Source: Erythrobacteraceae bacterium | Lineage (GTDB): Bacteria > Pseudomonadota > Alphaproteobacteria > Sphingomonadales > Sphingomonadaceae | Assembly (NCBI GenBank): GCA_027489065.1 | Contig: JAIYAM010000006.1 | Coordinates: forward strand, 1-50,408 | DNA: 50,408 nucleotides | Direction: 5' to 3' | Shown here: positions 17,351-25,832 of the stretch, in pieces | Position numbering within the stretch: position 1 is the first letter of the stretch | Layout of the letters: every line of letters begins with the position of its first letter | Program-made: the position numbers and the translations under genes | Notes under the pieces: generated by a model | What the model was told of the DNA's origin: nothing | The model's input: only the letters and a program-made list of their open reading frames with translations | Databases searched by the model: none

Positions 17351-18415
17351 ATGACCACCCCCCTGAAGACCGTTTCCCTCCGCATCGCGGGCGCAGCGCT
17401 GATGGCGGCGAGCGCGGTGAGCGCCATCGCAGTCGCGACCCCTGCAGCCGCACAGCAGGAAAGCGCCGCGAGCGCCGAGGCCCGCCTCAAGAAGATCGAG
17501 GCCGAGGTTCGCGCCCTGCAGCGCAAAGTCTTCCCCGGCGGCGACGGCAAGTTCTTCGAGCCGCAGATCGCGCCCGGCACGCAAGGCCCCGCTGCAACCG
17601 CGCCTGCTGCAACCGCCGCGCCCGCGGCCACCGCGGTGACCGACATCCTTCTGCGCATCGACGCGCTCGAGCAGCAATTGCAGGCGCTGACCGCGCGCTC
17701 CGAGGAGCAGGCCAACGCGCTCTCGCAGCTCGAGCGGCGATTGGCCGCGCTTGAGACCGCTGCGACCGAGCCGACCACGCCGGCGGCGGTAGTGGCCGCG
17801 CCGACGCAGCCCGCTATCCAGCCCGCCGCGACCTTCCCCGCGGCGACGACAACTCCGGCCGCGGCGACAACCACGACCATTCGTCCGCCCGCACAGGCTG
17901 CTGCCACCCCCGCGCCCCGGCCCACGCCCGCGCCCAAGCCCGCGGCCACGACCGCCCCGGTCACTGCCGCGCCCAGCGCCGCGCGCCTTGCTGCGGTGCA
18001 GGCCATCGCCAAGCCGCAGACCGCTGACGCGGGCGATGACGAATATTCCTACGGCTTCCGCCTGTGGAACGGCGGGTTCTTCCCCGAGGCGCGCCAGCAG
18101 CTCACCAAATACGTCGAGCAATATCCCGCCCATTCGAAGATCAGCTACGGTCGCAACCTGCTGGGCCGCGCCTTCCTCGACGACAAGATGCCCGAGGATG
18201 CGGCGCGCTGGTTCCTCAAGAACTACCAGGCCAACAAGGCCGGCGAACGCGCGCCCGACAGTCTGCTCTATCTCGGCGCGTCGATGATCGCGATGAAGGA
18301 CACCAAGCGCGCCTGCATCGCGCTCGCCGAATTCGCCGACACCTATCCGCTGGTCGCCGCCGGACGCCTCGCGACCGATTATCAGGCGGTCCGCGCCAAG
18401 GTGAAGTGCGGCTAG
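17351..18415 (+). CDS. cpoB: CpoB/YbgF-like periplasmic TPR protein of the Tol-Pal system
   Basis: A 354-aa secreted protein. The signal peptide ends around AAAQQ (35-36). Two coiled-coil stretches (about 40-55 and 98-137) flank an Ala/Pro/Thr-rich linker (about 138-225), and a C-terminal TPR domain (about 232-350; YSYGFRLWNGGFFPEARQQL, then ISYGRNLLGRAFLDD) matches YbgF/CpoB. In E. coli CpoB links Tol energy state to PBP1B-LpoB during constriction. The rest of tol-pal is not in the window, which is unusual for this gene. It overlaps tilS by 10 bp. Start ATG 17351 is set by the signal peptide; the open frame upstream is noise. Confidence 0.85.
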   Translation: MTTPLKTVSLRIAGAALMAASAVSAIAVATPAAAQQESAASAEARLKKIEAEVRALQRKVFPGGDGKFFEPQIAPGTQGPAATAPAATAAPAATAVTDILLRIDALEQQLQALTARSEEQANALSQLERRLAALETAATEPTTPAAVVAAPTQPAIQPAATFPAATTTPAAATTTTIRPPAQAAATPAPRPTPAPKPAATTAPVTAAPSAARLAAVQAIAKPQTADAGDDEYSYGFRLWNGGFFPEARQQLTKYVEQYPAHSKISYGRNLLGRAFLDDKMPEDAARWFLKNYQANKAGERAPDSLLYLGASMIAMKDTKRACIALAEFADTYPLVAAGRLATDYQAVRAKVKCG

Positions 18416-19407
18416 AGCCGTCCGCGCGCTTCGCCGCCGACGTCGCCAGTCTCTGGCCCGAGGCGGAGCGCGAAGAGCGCCCGCTCGGCCTTGCGGTCTC
18501 TGGCGGGCCAGACAGCCTCGCGCTGCTGCTTCTCGCGTATGAGGCGCTGCCCGGTCGCATCGCCGTCGCCAGCGTCAACCATGGCCTCAGGCCCGAGGCG
18601 GCAGGCGAGGTCGCGCTGGTCGAACGGATCGCCGGGGCCCGCGGCATCCCTTTCACGCCTCTCGCGGTGACGCTCGCCCCCGGCAATGTGCAGGCCGAGG
18701 CCCGCGCGGCGCGCTATGCGGCGCTAGCCCGCTGGGCCGGGGAAGCGGGGCTCGGAGCGGTCGCGACCGCGCACCATGCCGACGACCAGGCCGAGACCCT
18801 GCTGATGCGCCTCAACCGCGGGAGCGGGCTGGCCGGGCTGGCAGGCGTGCGCGCGCGCAGCCTCATCGACGGCTCCGAAGTGACGCTTCTGCGCCCGCTG
18901 CTCGGCTGGCGCAAGGCGGAGCTTGCGCAGATCGTCGCGGCGGCGGGGATCATTCCGGCCGAGGATCCCTCCAACGCCGACGCCGCCTTTGATCGGGCCC
19001 GCCTGCGTCTCGCCATCGCCGGGGCGGACTGGCTCGATCCCGTCCGCATCGCCGCCAGCGCCGCGCATCTGGCCGAAAGCTGGCAGGCGCTCGAATGGTA
19101 TGCCGAGCTCGACTGGCACGAGATGGTGATGCGCGACGAGGATGCGCCCGGCGGTCTCGGCTACACATATTGCGCCAATGTCCCGCGGGTGATCGCCATC
19201 GAGACGATCCTCAGGATCATCGCCGCACTGGGCGGCCATGCGACCCGCTCCGAAGCGGCGCGCGCATGGGACCGGCTGTGGGCGGGTGACAACGCCTCCT
19301 TGGGGGGCGTGCTGGCGGTGCCGCGGATCGAGAAGGTGGAGAAGATCGGCGTGCCGATGCGCGTCTGGCGCTTCACGCCCGAGCCAGCGCGGGGCAGTGT
19401 GAACTAG
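18406..19407 (+). CDS. tilS: tRNA(Ile)-lysidine synthase
   Basis: A 333-aa TilS, which modifies C34 of the CAU-anticodon tRNA-Ile to lysidine so that it reads AUA. It carries the N-type ATP pyrophosphatase loop SGGPDS (32-37), the family segment NHGLRPEA, and TAHHADDQAETLLMRLNRGSG with the catalytic/Mg-binding region. The start is inferred as GTG 18406, overlapping the cpoB end by 10 bp, since no ATG lies near the expected N-terminus and AAGG occurs just upstream. The C-terminal domain is short compared with E. coli TilS, as in many alphaproteobacteria. The partner hydrolase gene ftsH, often next to tilS, is not here. Confidence 0.9.
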   Translation: MRLEPSARFAADVASLWPEAEREERPLGLAVSGGPDSLALLLLAYEALPGRIAVASVNHGLRPEAAGEVALVERIAGARGIPFTPLAVTLAPGNVQAEARAARYAALARWAGEAGLGAVATAHHADDQAETLLMRLNRGSGLAGLAGVRARSLIDGSEVTLLRPLLGWRKAELAQIVAAAGIIPAEDPSNADAAFDRARLRLAIAGADWLDPVRIAASAAHLAESWQALEWYAELDWHEMVMRDEDAPGGLGYTYCANVPRVIAIETILRIIAALGGHATRSEAARAWDRLWAGDNASLGGVLAVPRIEKVEKIGVPMRVWRFTPEPARGSVN

Positions 19408-19412
19408 GCGGC

Positions 19413-20342
19413 TTACAACACCCGGTCGCCGAGGCCGATCATCTTGCCGCGGGTGATGATCACCTTGTCACCGCGCTTGGCCGCCGCGAAGAGCTTGGCG
19501 GCGAATTCGTCGGGGATGCCGATGCAGCCGTGGCTCGCATAGCCGTTCATCACCGGCGAGCCGTGGATAGCGATCCCGTCCCAGGTCAGGCGCAGCGTCC
19601 AGGGCATCGGCGCGTTCCTGTACTTCTCGGAGACGTTGTTGCGCTCCTTGGTGAGGATCGGGAAGGTGCCGAGCGGCGTGGGGTGTTCCTGCGTGCCGAC
19701 CAGCACCACCGCAGTGCCGATCTCGTGCCCGTCGCGAAAGGCGCTGATCACGCGCGCGGCAAGATCGACGGTGATGACCAGCTGGCCCGCGCCCGGCGCG
19801 GCGCTTTCGTCCCAGAACCAGTCGCCGTAGCGGATCGTCCCCTCGATCGGGAGGATCGACTTGACCACGAAGGGCTCCCGCGCCGCAGCTGCGACGGGGC
19901 GTGCGATGGGAGCGGGGGCAGGGGTCTTGAAGCGCGCGGGCGCCTTGACCTCAGCCGGGGTGGGCGTGGATGTCGGCGCGCGCACGGGCACAGCGGCCGC
20001 GATCGGAGCTGACACCGGAAGGGGCTGCGCGGCGATGACCGGAGCGGGCAATGGCTGCACCACTTCGCCAGAAATCATCCTGACCGCCGGACCGCGCGGG
20101 GGCTGGGCATCGGCGGGCTTCTCTCCGGCGAGCGGCGGCAGACCGGCATAGATCGCCGCGGCATCCTCGCCGCGCGCATTGGCGCTGTCGGGATCGACCT
20201 CCTCGAAGGCTCCGTTGGCGCGCTTCGCCACCGCCTCGGCGGCGTCAGCGGCGCGGCTGGTCGTGGTCGGACCCGAGGTCTGCGCCGACGCCGCATATTG
20301 CAGCACGGCAAGGGCAATGAGGAAAGCGAGGGCGCGGATCAT
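19413..20342 (-). CDS. Secreted L,D-transpeptidase (YkuD domain)
   Basis: A 309-aa exported protein: signal peptide (MIRALAFLIALAVLQYAASAQ), a long Ala/Pro-rich linker (about 60-160), then a YkuD catalytic domain at about 190-300. Active-site residues His260 and Cys273 lie in HGSPVMNGYASHGCIG. YkuD enzymes form 3-3 peptidoglycan cross-links or attach proteins to the wall. The usual Arg two residues after the catalytic Cys (SHGC-x-R) is Gly here, so the subfamily may differ in substrate or be a wall amidase/carboxypeptidase-like variant. It is convergent with tilS (5 bp apart) and divergent from a secreted repeat protein; the shared promoter region holds a strong palindrome. Confidence 0.88.
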   Translation of the reverse strand: MIRALAFLIALAVLQYAASAQTSGPTTTSRAADAAEAVAKRANGAFEEVDPDSANARGEDAAAIYAGLPPLAGEKPADAQPPRGPAVRMISGEVVQPLPAPVIAAQPLPVSAPIAAAVPVRAPTSTPTPAEVKAPARFKTPAPAPIARPVAAAAREPFVVKSILPIEGTIRYGDWFWDESAAPGAGQLVITVDLAARVISAFRDGHEIGTAVVLVGTQEHPTPLGTFPILTKERNNVSEKYRNAPMPWTLRLTWDGIAIHGSPVMNGYASHGCIGIPDEFAAKLFAAAKRGDKVIITRGKMIGLGDRVL

Positions 20343-20380
20343 GGAAGGAGTATGCCGCGTTAGGCGGAAGTTCGCCAGTG

Positions 20381-20430
20381 GTTAACCATACCGCGTCCCG
20401 GCGGGGGACGCGGAGGGGGCGGGGGTTAAC
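20381..20430. promoter_or_regulatory. Nested palindrome in a divergent promoter region, with CtrA-like half-sites
   Basis: Between the L,D-transpeptidase gene (start 20342) and the secreted repeat protein gene (start 20498) lies CCGCGTCCC (20391-20399) facing GGGACGCGG (20405-20413), a 9-bp perfect stem with a 5-base loop. It is flanked by GTTAAC on the left (20381-20386, continuing as TTAACCAT) and GTTAAC on the right (20425-20430). TTAACCAT is the half-site of CtrA boxes in Caulobacter, so cell-cycle control of wall remodelling is possible but unproven. Confidence 0.5.
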
Positions 20431-20497
20431 GTGCGATTTTCGCTTCCCTTTCGCCCTGCGGCGCATAAAAACAAGTTCTTACAGGGGGATCGCATCC

Positions 20498-22054
20498 ATG
20501 ACATTGCCAGCAATCAAGCTCCTCGCGCTCGTTGCCGCGCTCGCTGCAGCGCCGCTCGCTGCTCAGGAGGCACCGGCCGCAAAGCCGCTGCCCGACCTGA
20601 CCGCGATGAGTGGCAAGGAGCTCTACGCGCTGTTCACTGAGGACGAGAACCGCTGGACCCGAGAGCCCTGCACCTTCGGCGTGCCGGTCACCGCCGCGCT
20701 CGAACGCAGCTTCTCCGAGCCCCCGCCTCCTGTTCGCCGCTTGCGACTCCTCGCCGAGGCGCTGTGCGCCGACAAGGAGGAGCGCTTTGCCGATGGTGTG
20801 CAGCTGGCCCGCCGGATGGCCGAAATCACCCCGGACGAGCCGGAAGTAGGCCTGTCGCTCTACTTTGCCCGGCGGCTCAAGGACGCCGACGGAGTGCTCG
20901 CGATCCTGCGCGGGCTCGACAAGGCGGGTCTCGCCGACTTGTCTGCGGACGAGTACTTCGAGGCGTCGCGCATGCTGGCCGGGGAAGGGCGCAGCAAGGA
21001 CCGCGACAATCTCGCGCTCTTCTGGATCGAGGATGGCAAGCTCGCCTTTCTCGACACCGCCCTGCATCCGGGAATCGCAATGCAGGCCTTGGGAGCGGCG
21101 GCACGCGAGGGGCGCGGCGACTTGGTCGAGGCGTTGCTCGTGCCGATCAGCAGTCCGGTGAGCTATATCGACCTGCTCACCTTCCGCGAATACGAACCCT
21201 TCTGGCCCCAGATCGAGCGCCGCGCGGGACCCAACCTGACGCTGGTCGGAGCCGAGCACGTGAAGGTGACGCGCGACCGGCTGATCATCGCGCCCAATGA
21301 CCGGGATCGCTTCTCTGAGGCCGCCCACGCGCTCCACTACAACGGCGACTTCGCCGAGGCCATTGCGCTCGCGCGGAGCTGGCGAGCGCGGGCCGCCGAA
21401 GGCAGCGCTATCGAGGAGGGTGACGCCTGGGCGCTCAACATCGAGGCCTATGCCTATGATTCGCTCGGCCAGCGCCAGAAGGCCGACGCGGTGTTCGACG
21501 AGCTCGCCGCGTACAACCCCGATGAGCACGACTGGGTCGTCAATTTCGTCATCAACCGCGCCTCGCGGCTGGTCGGGCAGGGGCGCTGGAAGGAAGGGCT
21601 CAAGGCCACCGACCTCGCCCGCGCTGTCGCCGAGAAGCAGGGGAGCACCTATGCCAAGATGATCATCGCCGCCGACCGGGCCTGCGCTTTCGAGCGGCTG
21701 GGACGCGCGGGCGAGGCGGCATCGGAACTCGCCTATCTTCGCGAAAACTGGAAGGAGGCGATCGGCCTCGCTGCCAAGGGCCTGATGTGCCACGGCCTGA
21801 AGGACGAGGCCGCCGCGCTGTCGCTCGCCGGGCTTCGGGATGAAAGCTTGCGCGAGCGGACGCTCGGCGCGTTCCAGACCGACGAGCTCGATCTGTTCTA
21901 CACCGCCACGACCCTCCCGCAGGCGAGCGACCTGACGGCCGATCATCCGGAGCTTGCGGCGGAGCTGGCCAAGTACATGAGGCCGATGCCGGAGGCCTAC
22001 ATCCCGCAGGCGGCGCTCAAACGGACCGCGCGCAAAGAGGGCGCGGCGCGCTGA
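20498..22054 (+). CDS. Secreted helical-repeat (TPR-like) protein, function unknown
   Basis: A 518-aa exported protein. The signal peptide is MTLPAIKLLALVAALAAAPLAAQ. The rest is predominantly alpha-helical with degenerate TPR-like pairs, the clearest being AHALHYNGDFAEAIALARSW and AYDSLGQRQKADAVFDELAAYNP, followed by GRWKEGLKATDLARAVAEKQ and LGRAGEAASELAYLRENWKE. I do not recognise a named family and see no catalytic motif; a scaffolding role in the periplasm is a guess. AGGGGG lies about 10 bases before ATG 20498. The frame is open for 40 more codons upstream, but that part would precede the signal peptide and overlaps the palindromic promoter region. Confidence 0.8.
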   Translation: MTLPAIKLLALVAALAAAPLAAQEAPAAKPLPDLTAMSGKELYALFTEDENRWTREPCTFGVPVTAALERSFSEPPPPVRRLRLLAEALCADKEERFADGVQLARRMAEITPDEPEVGLSLYFARRLKDADGVLAILRGLDKAGLADLSADEYFEASRMLAGEGRSKDRDNLALFWIEDGKLAFLDTALHPGIAMQALGAAAREGRGDLVEALLVPISSPVSYIDLLTFREYEPFWPQIERRAGPNLTLVGAEHVKVTRDRLIIAPNDRDRFSEAAHALHYNGDFAEAIALARSWRARAAEGSAIEEGDAWALNIEAYAYDSLGQRQKADAVFDELAAYNPDEHDWVVNFVINRASRLVGQGRWKEGLKATDLARAVAEKQGSTYAKMIIAADRACAFERLGRAGEAASELAYLRENWKEAIGLAAKGLMCHGLKDEAAALSLAGLRDESLRERTLGAFQTDELDLFYTATTLPQASDLTADHPELAAELAKYMRPMPEAYIPQAALKRTARKEGAAR

Positions 22055-22072
22055 GGCTGATCCGAGCGCGCC

Positions 22073-23467
22073 CTAGCGGGACGGAACGATGGCGCCGAAC
22101 AGGTCGTGCGCGTCTGCGTCCTCGATGGTCGCCTGCACGATGTCGCCCGGTGCGAGCGTGGCGGGCACGTTCCTGAGGTAGACCGCCCCGTCGATTTCGG
22201 GCGCGTCGGCCTGAGAGCGGCCGGTGGCACCGATGTCACCGTCCTCGTCCGGCTCGCCAACCTCGTCGATGATCACGGGAAGCGTGCGGCCGATCTTGGC
22301 GGCGAGCTTGGCCGCAGAGATCCGCTCGGTCACTTCCATGATCCGGGCGTAGCGTTCTTCCTTGATCGCTTCCGGCACCTGATCGGGCAGGTCATTGGCC
22401 GCGGCGCCTTCGACCGGTTCGAAGCGGAAGGCGCCGACGCGGTCGAGCTGCGCTTCCTCCAGCCAGTCGAGGAGGTAGCGGAAGTCCTCCTCGGTCTCGC
22501 CGGGGAAGCCGACCACGAAGGAGCTGCGGATCGCGATGTCGGGGCAGATTGCGCGCCAAGACTTCAACCGCTCGAGCACCTTGGCCTCGTTGGCCGGGCG
22601 GCGCATCAGCTTCAGGACCTTCGCCGAGGCGTGCTGAAAAGGAATGTCGAGATAGGGCGTCAGCAGCCCTTCGGCCATCAGGGGGATGACCTGATCGACG
22701 TGCGGGTAGGGGTAGACATAGTGCAGCCGCACCCACGGCGCATTGCCTTCAGGGGTCCGCAACCCGCCGAGCTCGCGCGCCATGTCGGTCATGTGTGCGC
22801 GCACCTCGCGGCCCTGCCACAGGCGCGGCTCGTGGCGCGTGTCGACGCCGTAGGCGCTGGTGTCCTGCGAAATGATCAGGAGTTCCTTCGTCCCCGCCGC
22901 GACCAGCTTCTCCGCCTCGCGCAGCACGGCATCGATGCGCCGGCTGGCGAGCTTCCCGCGCAACGCGGGGATGATGCAGAAGGCGCAGGAGTGATTGCAG
23001 CCCTCGGAAATCTTGAGGTAGCTGTAATGCCGCGGCGTCAGCTTGATATCCGGCTGCGGGATCAGGTCGATGAACGGGCCTTGGCTGGGCGGCGCGTGGG
23101 TGTGCACGGCCTCGACCACCTGCTCGTACTGGTGCGCGCCGGTTACCGCGAGCACCTGCGGGTGTGCGGCGCGGATCGCATCGGCCTCCTCGCCCATGCA
23201 GCCGGTCACGATCACGCGGCCATTCTCGGCAATCGCCTCGCCGATCGCGGCAAGGCTTTCCTCCTTGGCGGAATCGAGGAAGCCGCAGGTGTTGACCAGC
23301 ACCACGTCCGCGCCCGCATAATCCTCGGCGAAGGCATAGCCATCGGCGCGCAGACGCGTGAGGATCCGCTCGGAATCGACGAGCGCCTTGGGGCAGCCGA
23401 GGCTGACCATCCCGATCTTCTTCTGGTCGGGGAGGGTGGTCGGGGCGGTGGTGGTGGCGGTGTTCAT
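22073..23467 (-). CDS. rimO: Ribosomal protein S12 methylthiotransferase
   Basis: A 464-aa radical-SAM enzyme that methylthiolates Asp88 of ribosomal protein S12. Order of domains: UPF0004 domain with auxiliary cluster cysteines Cys25 ([11 protein letters not shown]), Cys61 ([13 protein letters not shown]) and Cys90 (TGCMGEEA); radical-SAM domain with Cys157, Cys161 and Cys164 ([11 protein letters not shown]); C-terminal TRAM domain. [11 protein letters not shown] and FLDSAKEES separate RimO from the related tRNA enzyme MiaB. An Ala/Thr-rich 15-residue N-terminal leader precedes the core. It is divergent from the DUF6356 gene and convergent with the repeat-protein gene (18 bp). Confidence 0.95.
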   Translation of the reverse strand: MNTATTTAPTTLPDQKKIGMVSLGCPKALVDSERILTRLRADGYAFAEDYAGADVVLVNTCGFLDSAKEESLAAIGEAIAENGRVIVTGCMGEEADAIRAAHPQVLAVTGAHQYEQVVEAVHTHAPPSQGPFIDLIPQPDIKLTPRHYSYLKISEGCNHSCAFCIIPALRGKLASRRIDAVLREAEKLVAAGTKELLIISQDTSAYGVDTRHEPRLWQGREVRAHMTDMARELGGLRTPEGNAPWVRLHYVYPYPHVDQVIPLMAEGLLTPYLDIPFQHASAKVLKLMRRPANEAKVLERLKSWRAICPDIAIRSSFVVGFPGETEEDFRYLLDWLEEAQLDRVGAFRFEPVEGAAANDLPDQVPEAIKEERYARIMEVTERISAAKLAAKIGRTLPVIIDEVGEPDEDGDIGATGRSQADAPEIDGAVYLRNVPATLAPGDIVQATIEDADAHDLFGAIVPSR

Positions 23468-23544
23468 TGCGGCGCGCCCCTACACTGTGTGCGGCTCCAG
23501 CGCTAGGCTTGACGGGCGCGGGGTCGGCGAGGCATCTGCCGGTC

Positions 23545-23784
23545 ATGATCGCCAAGCTCTTCACCGACCACCCGCGCTCCATCGGCGAGAGCTATGCCGA
23601 GCATGCCCGCACCGCGATGAGCTTCGGCTGGCGCATGACGCTGGGCGGGCTCGCCTGCATGGTCCACGCCGCCGTCCCCGGTCTGTTCGTCAAGACCGCG
23701 AGCCGTACCGTCGTGCAGCTCGACGCCGAGATGCGCGGCCGCAAGGCGACACCGGCCGAGGAAGAATTCGCCTACGTCATCTGA
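23545..23784 (+). CDS. DUF6356-like small membrane-associated protein
   Basis: A 79-aa protein beginning MIAKLFTDHPRSIGESYAEH, with one hydrophobic segment (LGGLACMVHAAVPGLFVKT) and a terminal amphipathic stretch containing VQLDAEMRGR. The N-terminal DHPxSxxESYxEH pattern is what I associate with DUF6356, a family common in sphingomonads with no known function. ATG 23545 is the natural start; the frame is open a further 26 codons upstream toward the divergent rimO gene without a ribosome site. Confidence 0.75.
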   Translation: MIAKLFTDHPRSIGESYAEHARTAMSFGWRMTLGGLACMVHAAVPGLFVKTASRTVVQLDAEMRGRKATPAEEEFAYVI

Positions 23785-23827
23785 GGCCGCTCTACCCGCG
23801 GGAGCCCGGTTGGGCTACACCGCCCCC

Positions 23828-24349
23828 ATGCGCATCACCATCACCAAGGGAGCGACCGGTGACCGGATTGCCGTGACGCGACCGGACGGCTCGCGTGCCG
23901 CATTCGGCTTCCCGCGCAAAGGCCCCTATCCGCACGACGCGTTCCACTTCTTCGTCGAGCGCGAGCTGGCGATGCGGGCTGGCTTCTGGGGGCTGATGGC
24001 AGGCGGCATGGCACCCGAGGCGGTGCAGGAGCTCGCTGCGGCCGGCGGCCACGCCAGCGCCAAGCGCGCGAGCGCGCCCGATCCCGCCATCGTCGAGCTG
24101 GTGCAGGCCGAGCGGCTGGTCGAGTGCTTCGAGGCGGCAAGCTGGAGCGGCGGAGCCGACGACGCGGCGATCATGGCGATGGCCGAGCCCGCCTGGGCCG
24201 CCAGCCACGTCCCGCCGCCCGCTGGCGTGCCCGAGCGGCTGGGCCGGGTCCGCGCCGCATTGGACGCCTTCCTTGAAGAATGGCGCGCGCTGCCGGAGGG
24301 CGGTGCGCTGGAACTCGAATGGCCGGAAATGGCAGGAGATCACAGATGA
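23828..24349 (+). CDS. Hypothetical 173-aa protein
   Basis: A soluble, Ala-rich protein beginning MRITITKGATGDRIAVTRPD, with a short beta-rich N-terminus and helical remainder. A notable segment is KGPYPHDAFHFFVERELAMRAGFWGLMAGG, and the C-terminus (ALELEWPEM) is beta-like. The N-terminal part resembles small proteins encoded beside DUF1761 genes in alphaproteobacteria, but I cannot name a family. Its stop overlaps the next start by ATGA (24346-24349), so it is translationally coupled to the DUF1761 gene. Start ATG 23828 is chosen over a TTG at 23810. Confidence 0.72.
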   Translation: MRITITKGATGDRIAVTRPDGSRAAFGFPRKGPYPHDAFHFFVERELAMRAGFWGLMAGGMAPEAVQELAAAGGHASAKRASAPDPAIVELVQAERLVECFEAASWSGGADDAAIMAMAEPAWAASHVPPPAGVPERLGRVRAALDAFLEEWRALPEGGALELEWPEMAGDHR

Positions 24350-24747
24350 ACGATTTCGCCCTGTGGCCGGTCCTGGCGGGAACCGCCGCCTTCTTCGTTG
24401 TCGGCGCGCTGTGGTACGGCCTGATCTTCCCCAAGCCCTGGCAGCGCGCGGCGGGGCTCACCAATTCGCAGCTCCAGACCGGCAACATGGCGCTGATCTT
24501 TGCCCTGACTTTCGCCTTCGAGATGCTGATCTCCATGGTGCTGTGGCACCTCGTCGCCCGCACCGATCCGCCGAATTTCGTGGTGATGATGATGGCAACG
24601 GGCTTCGCGGTGGGCGTGATGATCCCGGCGATCGGAATCAATTACCTTTTCCAGCGGAAGCCGCTGACGCTGTTCCTGATCGACGCCGGGCATTTCCTCG
24701 TCGGCATGGCGGCGATGGGCGGGGTGTTCGTGTGGTTCCGCAGCTAG
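24346..24747 (+). CDS. DUF1761 domain membrane protein
   Basis: A 133-aa protein with four predicted membrane helices. The first helix and following loop (VLAGTAAFFVVGALWYGLIF, then PKPWQRAAGLT) are characteristic of DUF1761, whose function is unknown. Coupled to the preceding gene by ATGA, with AGGAGA about 7 bases before the ATG. Its TAG stop overlaps the TAG of the convergent potassium-channel gene within the palindrome CTAG, so the two genes share 4 bp. Confidence 0.85.
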   Translation: MNDFALWPVLAGTAAFFVVGALWYGLIFPKPWQRAAGLTNSQLQTGNMALIFALTFAFEMLISMVLWHLVARTDPPNFVVMMMATGFAVGVMIPAIGINYLFQRKPLTLFLIDAGHFLVGMAAMGGVFVWFRS

Positions 24748-25832
24748 GCTTCTGAGCCGCTCTCGCTCCCCGCGGTGGGGACGATCTCGACGACTACGTC
24801 ACCGGGCTGGAGCATCTGGCACTCGTCTTCCCAGAACCCGATCGGGCGGCCCTTGCGATAGACCCTGAGGCCGGTGCCGCCGCTCTTGAGGTCGCTGATC
24901 GGACGCCCGCATTCCTCGGGAAGCACCACCCGCTCGACGAGCTGCACCCGGCCGCCCACGCTGGCGAGGTCGGCAAGGTATTCGGCGATATGCGCGCCCT
25001 TGACGCTGCCCGCCAGCAGCAGACCGGTGAAGCGTACCGGGTTGATGACGTTGTTCGCGCCCGCCTGCCGCGCCAGCAGCTCGTTGTCGTCGGCGCGCAC
25101 CACCACGCTGATCGGCACCTTCGGCGCAAGGTGGCGGACGGTCAGCACGATCAGGATCGAGGTATCATCGCGCCCGGCCGAGACCAGCACGCTCGAGGCC
25201 TCTGCGATCCGCACCGATTTCAGCGTCTCGTCGCGGGTGGCGTCGGCGGCCATGACGTTGACGCCAAGCTTCTCGGCCTCGGCAAGGCGTTCCTCCGAAG
25301 GGTCGATCACGACGATGCAGCGTGGATCGACGCCGCGTTCGATCAGCTCGCCCACGCTCTGTGAGCCCGAGACGCCGTAGCCGAGCACCACGACATGGTC
25401 GCTGAGCTGTTCCTGGATGCGAGCCATGCGAAACTTCTCCCAGCTGCGCTTGATGACGAAATCGTAGGCCGCGCCCACGAAGATGAACAATACCGCGATC
25501 CGCACCGGGGTGACGATCACCGCCTCGATCAGGCGCGAACGGTCGGAGATCGGGGCGATGTCGCCGAAGCCGGTGGTGGTGATGCTGATCATCGTGAAAT
25601 AGACGACGTCGAGGAAGCTCACGACATTGTCGTGATTGTCCTTGAGGCCGGCGCGATCGAACCAGTGGATGGCGATGACGAAGCCGATCAGCAGGAAGGC
25701 AAATCCGGCGCGGATGCCGAGGTCGCCCCACACCGGGAGCCTGACCTGTCGCCGCAGCGGACTGAACTGCGCGGCGAGCTTTTTGCGCCGGAACGGGTTG
25801 CGGCCCACAGGCTGTCCCGCGCCGGGTGCCAT
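24744..25832 (-). CDS. Two-TM potassium channel with RCK (TrkA-N/TrkA-C) regulatory domain
   Basis: A 362-aa protein with an N-terminal helix (about 38-57), a pore helix and selectivity filter TTTGFGD (85-91, a variant of TVGYGD), a second membrane helix (about 98-122), an RCK/TrkA-N nucleotide-binding domain from about 143 (VVVLGYGVSGSQSVG) and a C-terminal TrkA-C-like domain. It likely gates K+ or another monovalent cation. It begins at ATG 25832, sharing the A of the surE stop (TGATG), so it is the third gene of serS-surE-channel. The longer upstream open frame is antisense shadow. Confidence 0.9.
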   Translation of the reverse strand: MAPGAGQPVGRNPFRRKKLAAQFSPLRRQVRLPVWGDLGIRAGFAFLLIGFVIAIHWFDRAGLKDNHDNVVSFLDVVYFTMISITTTGFGDIAPISDRSRLIEAVIVTPVRIAVLFIFVGAAYDFVIKRSWEKFRMARIQEQLSDHVVVLGYGVSGSQSVGELIERGVDPRCIVVIDPSEERLAEAEKLGVNVMAADATRDETLKSVRIAEASSVLVSAGRDDTSILIVLTVRHLAPKVPISVVVRADDNELLARQAGANNVINPVRFTGLLLAGSVKGAHIAEYLADLASVGGRVQLVERVVLPEECGRPISDLKSGGTGLRVYRKGRPIGFWEDECQMLQPGDVVVEIVPTAGSESGSEA

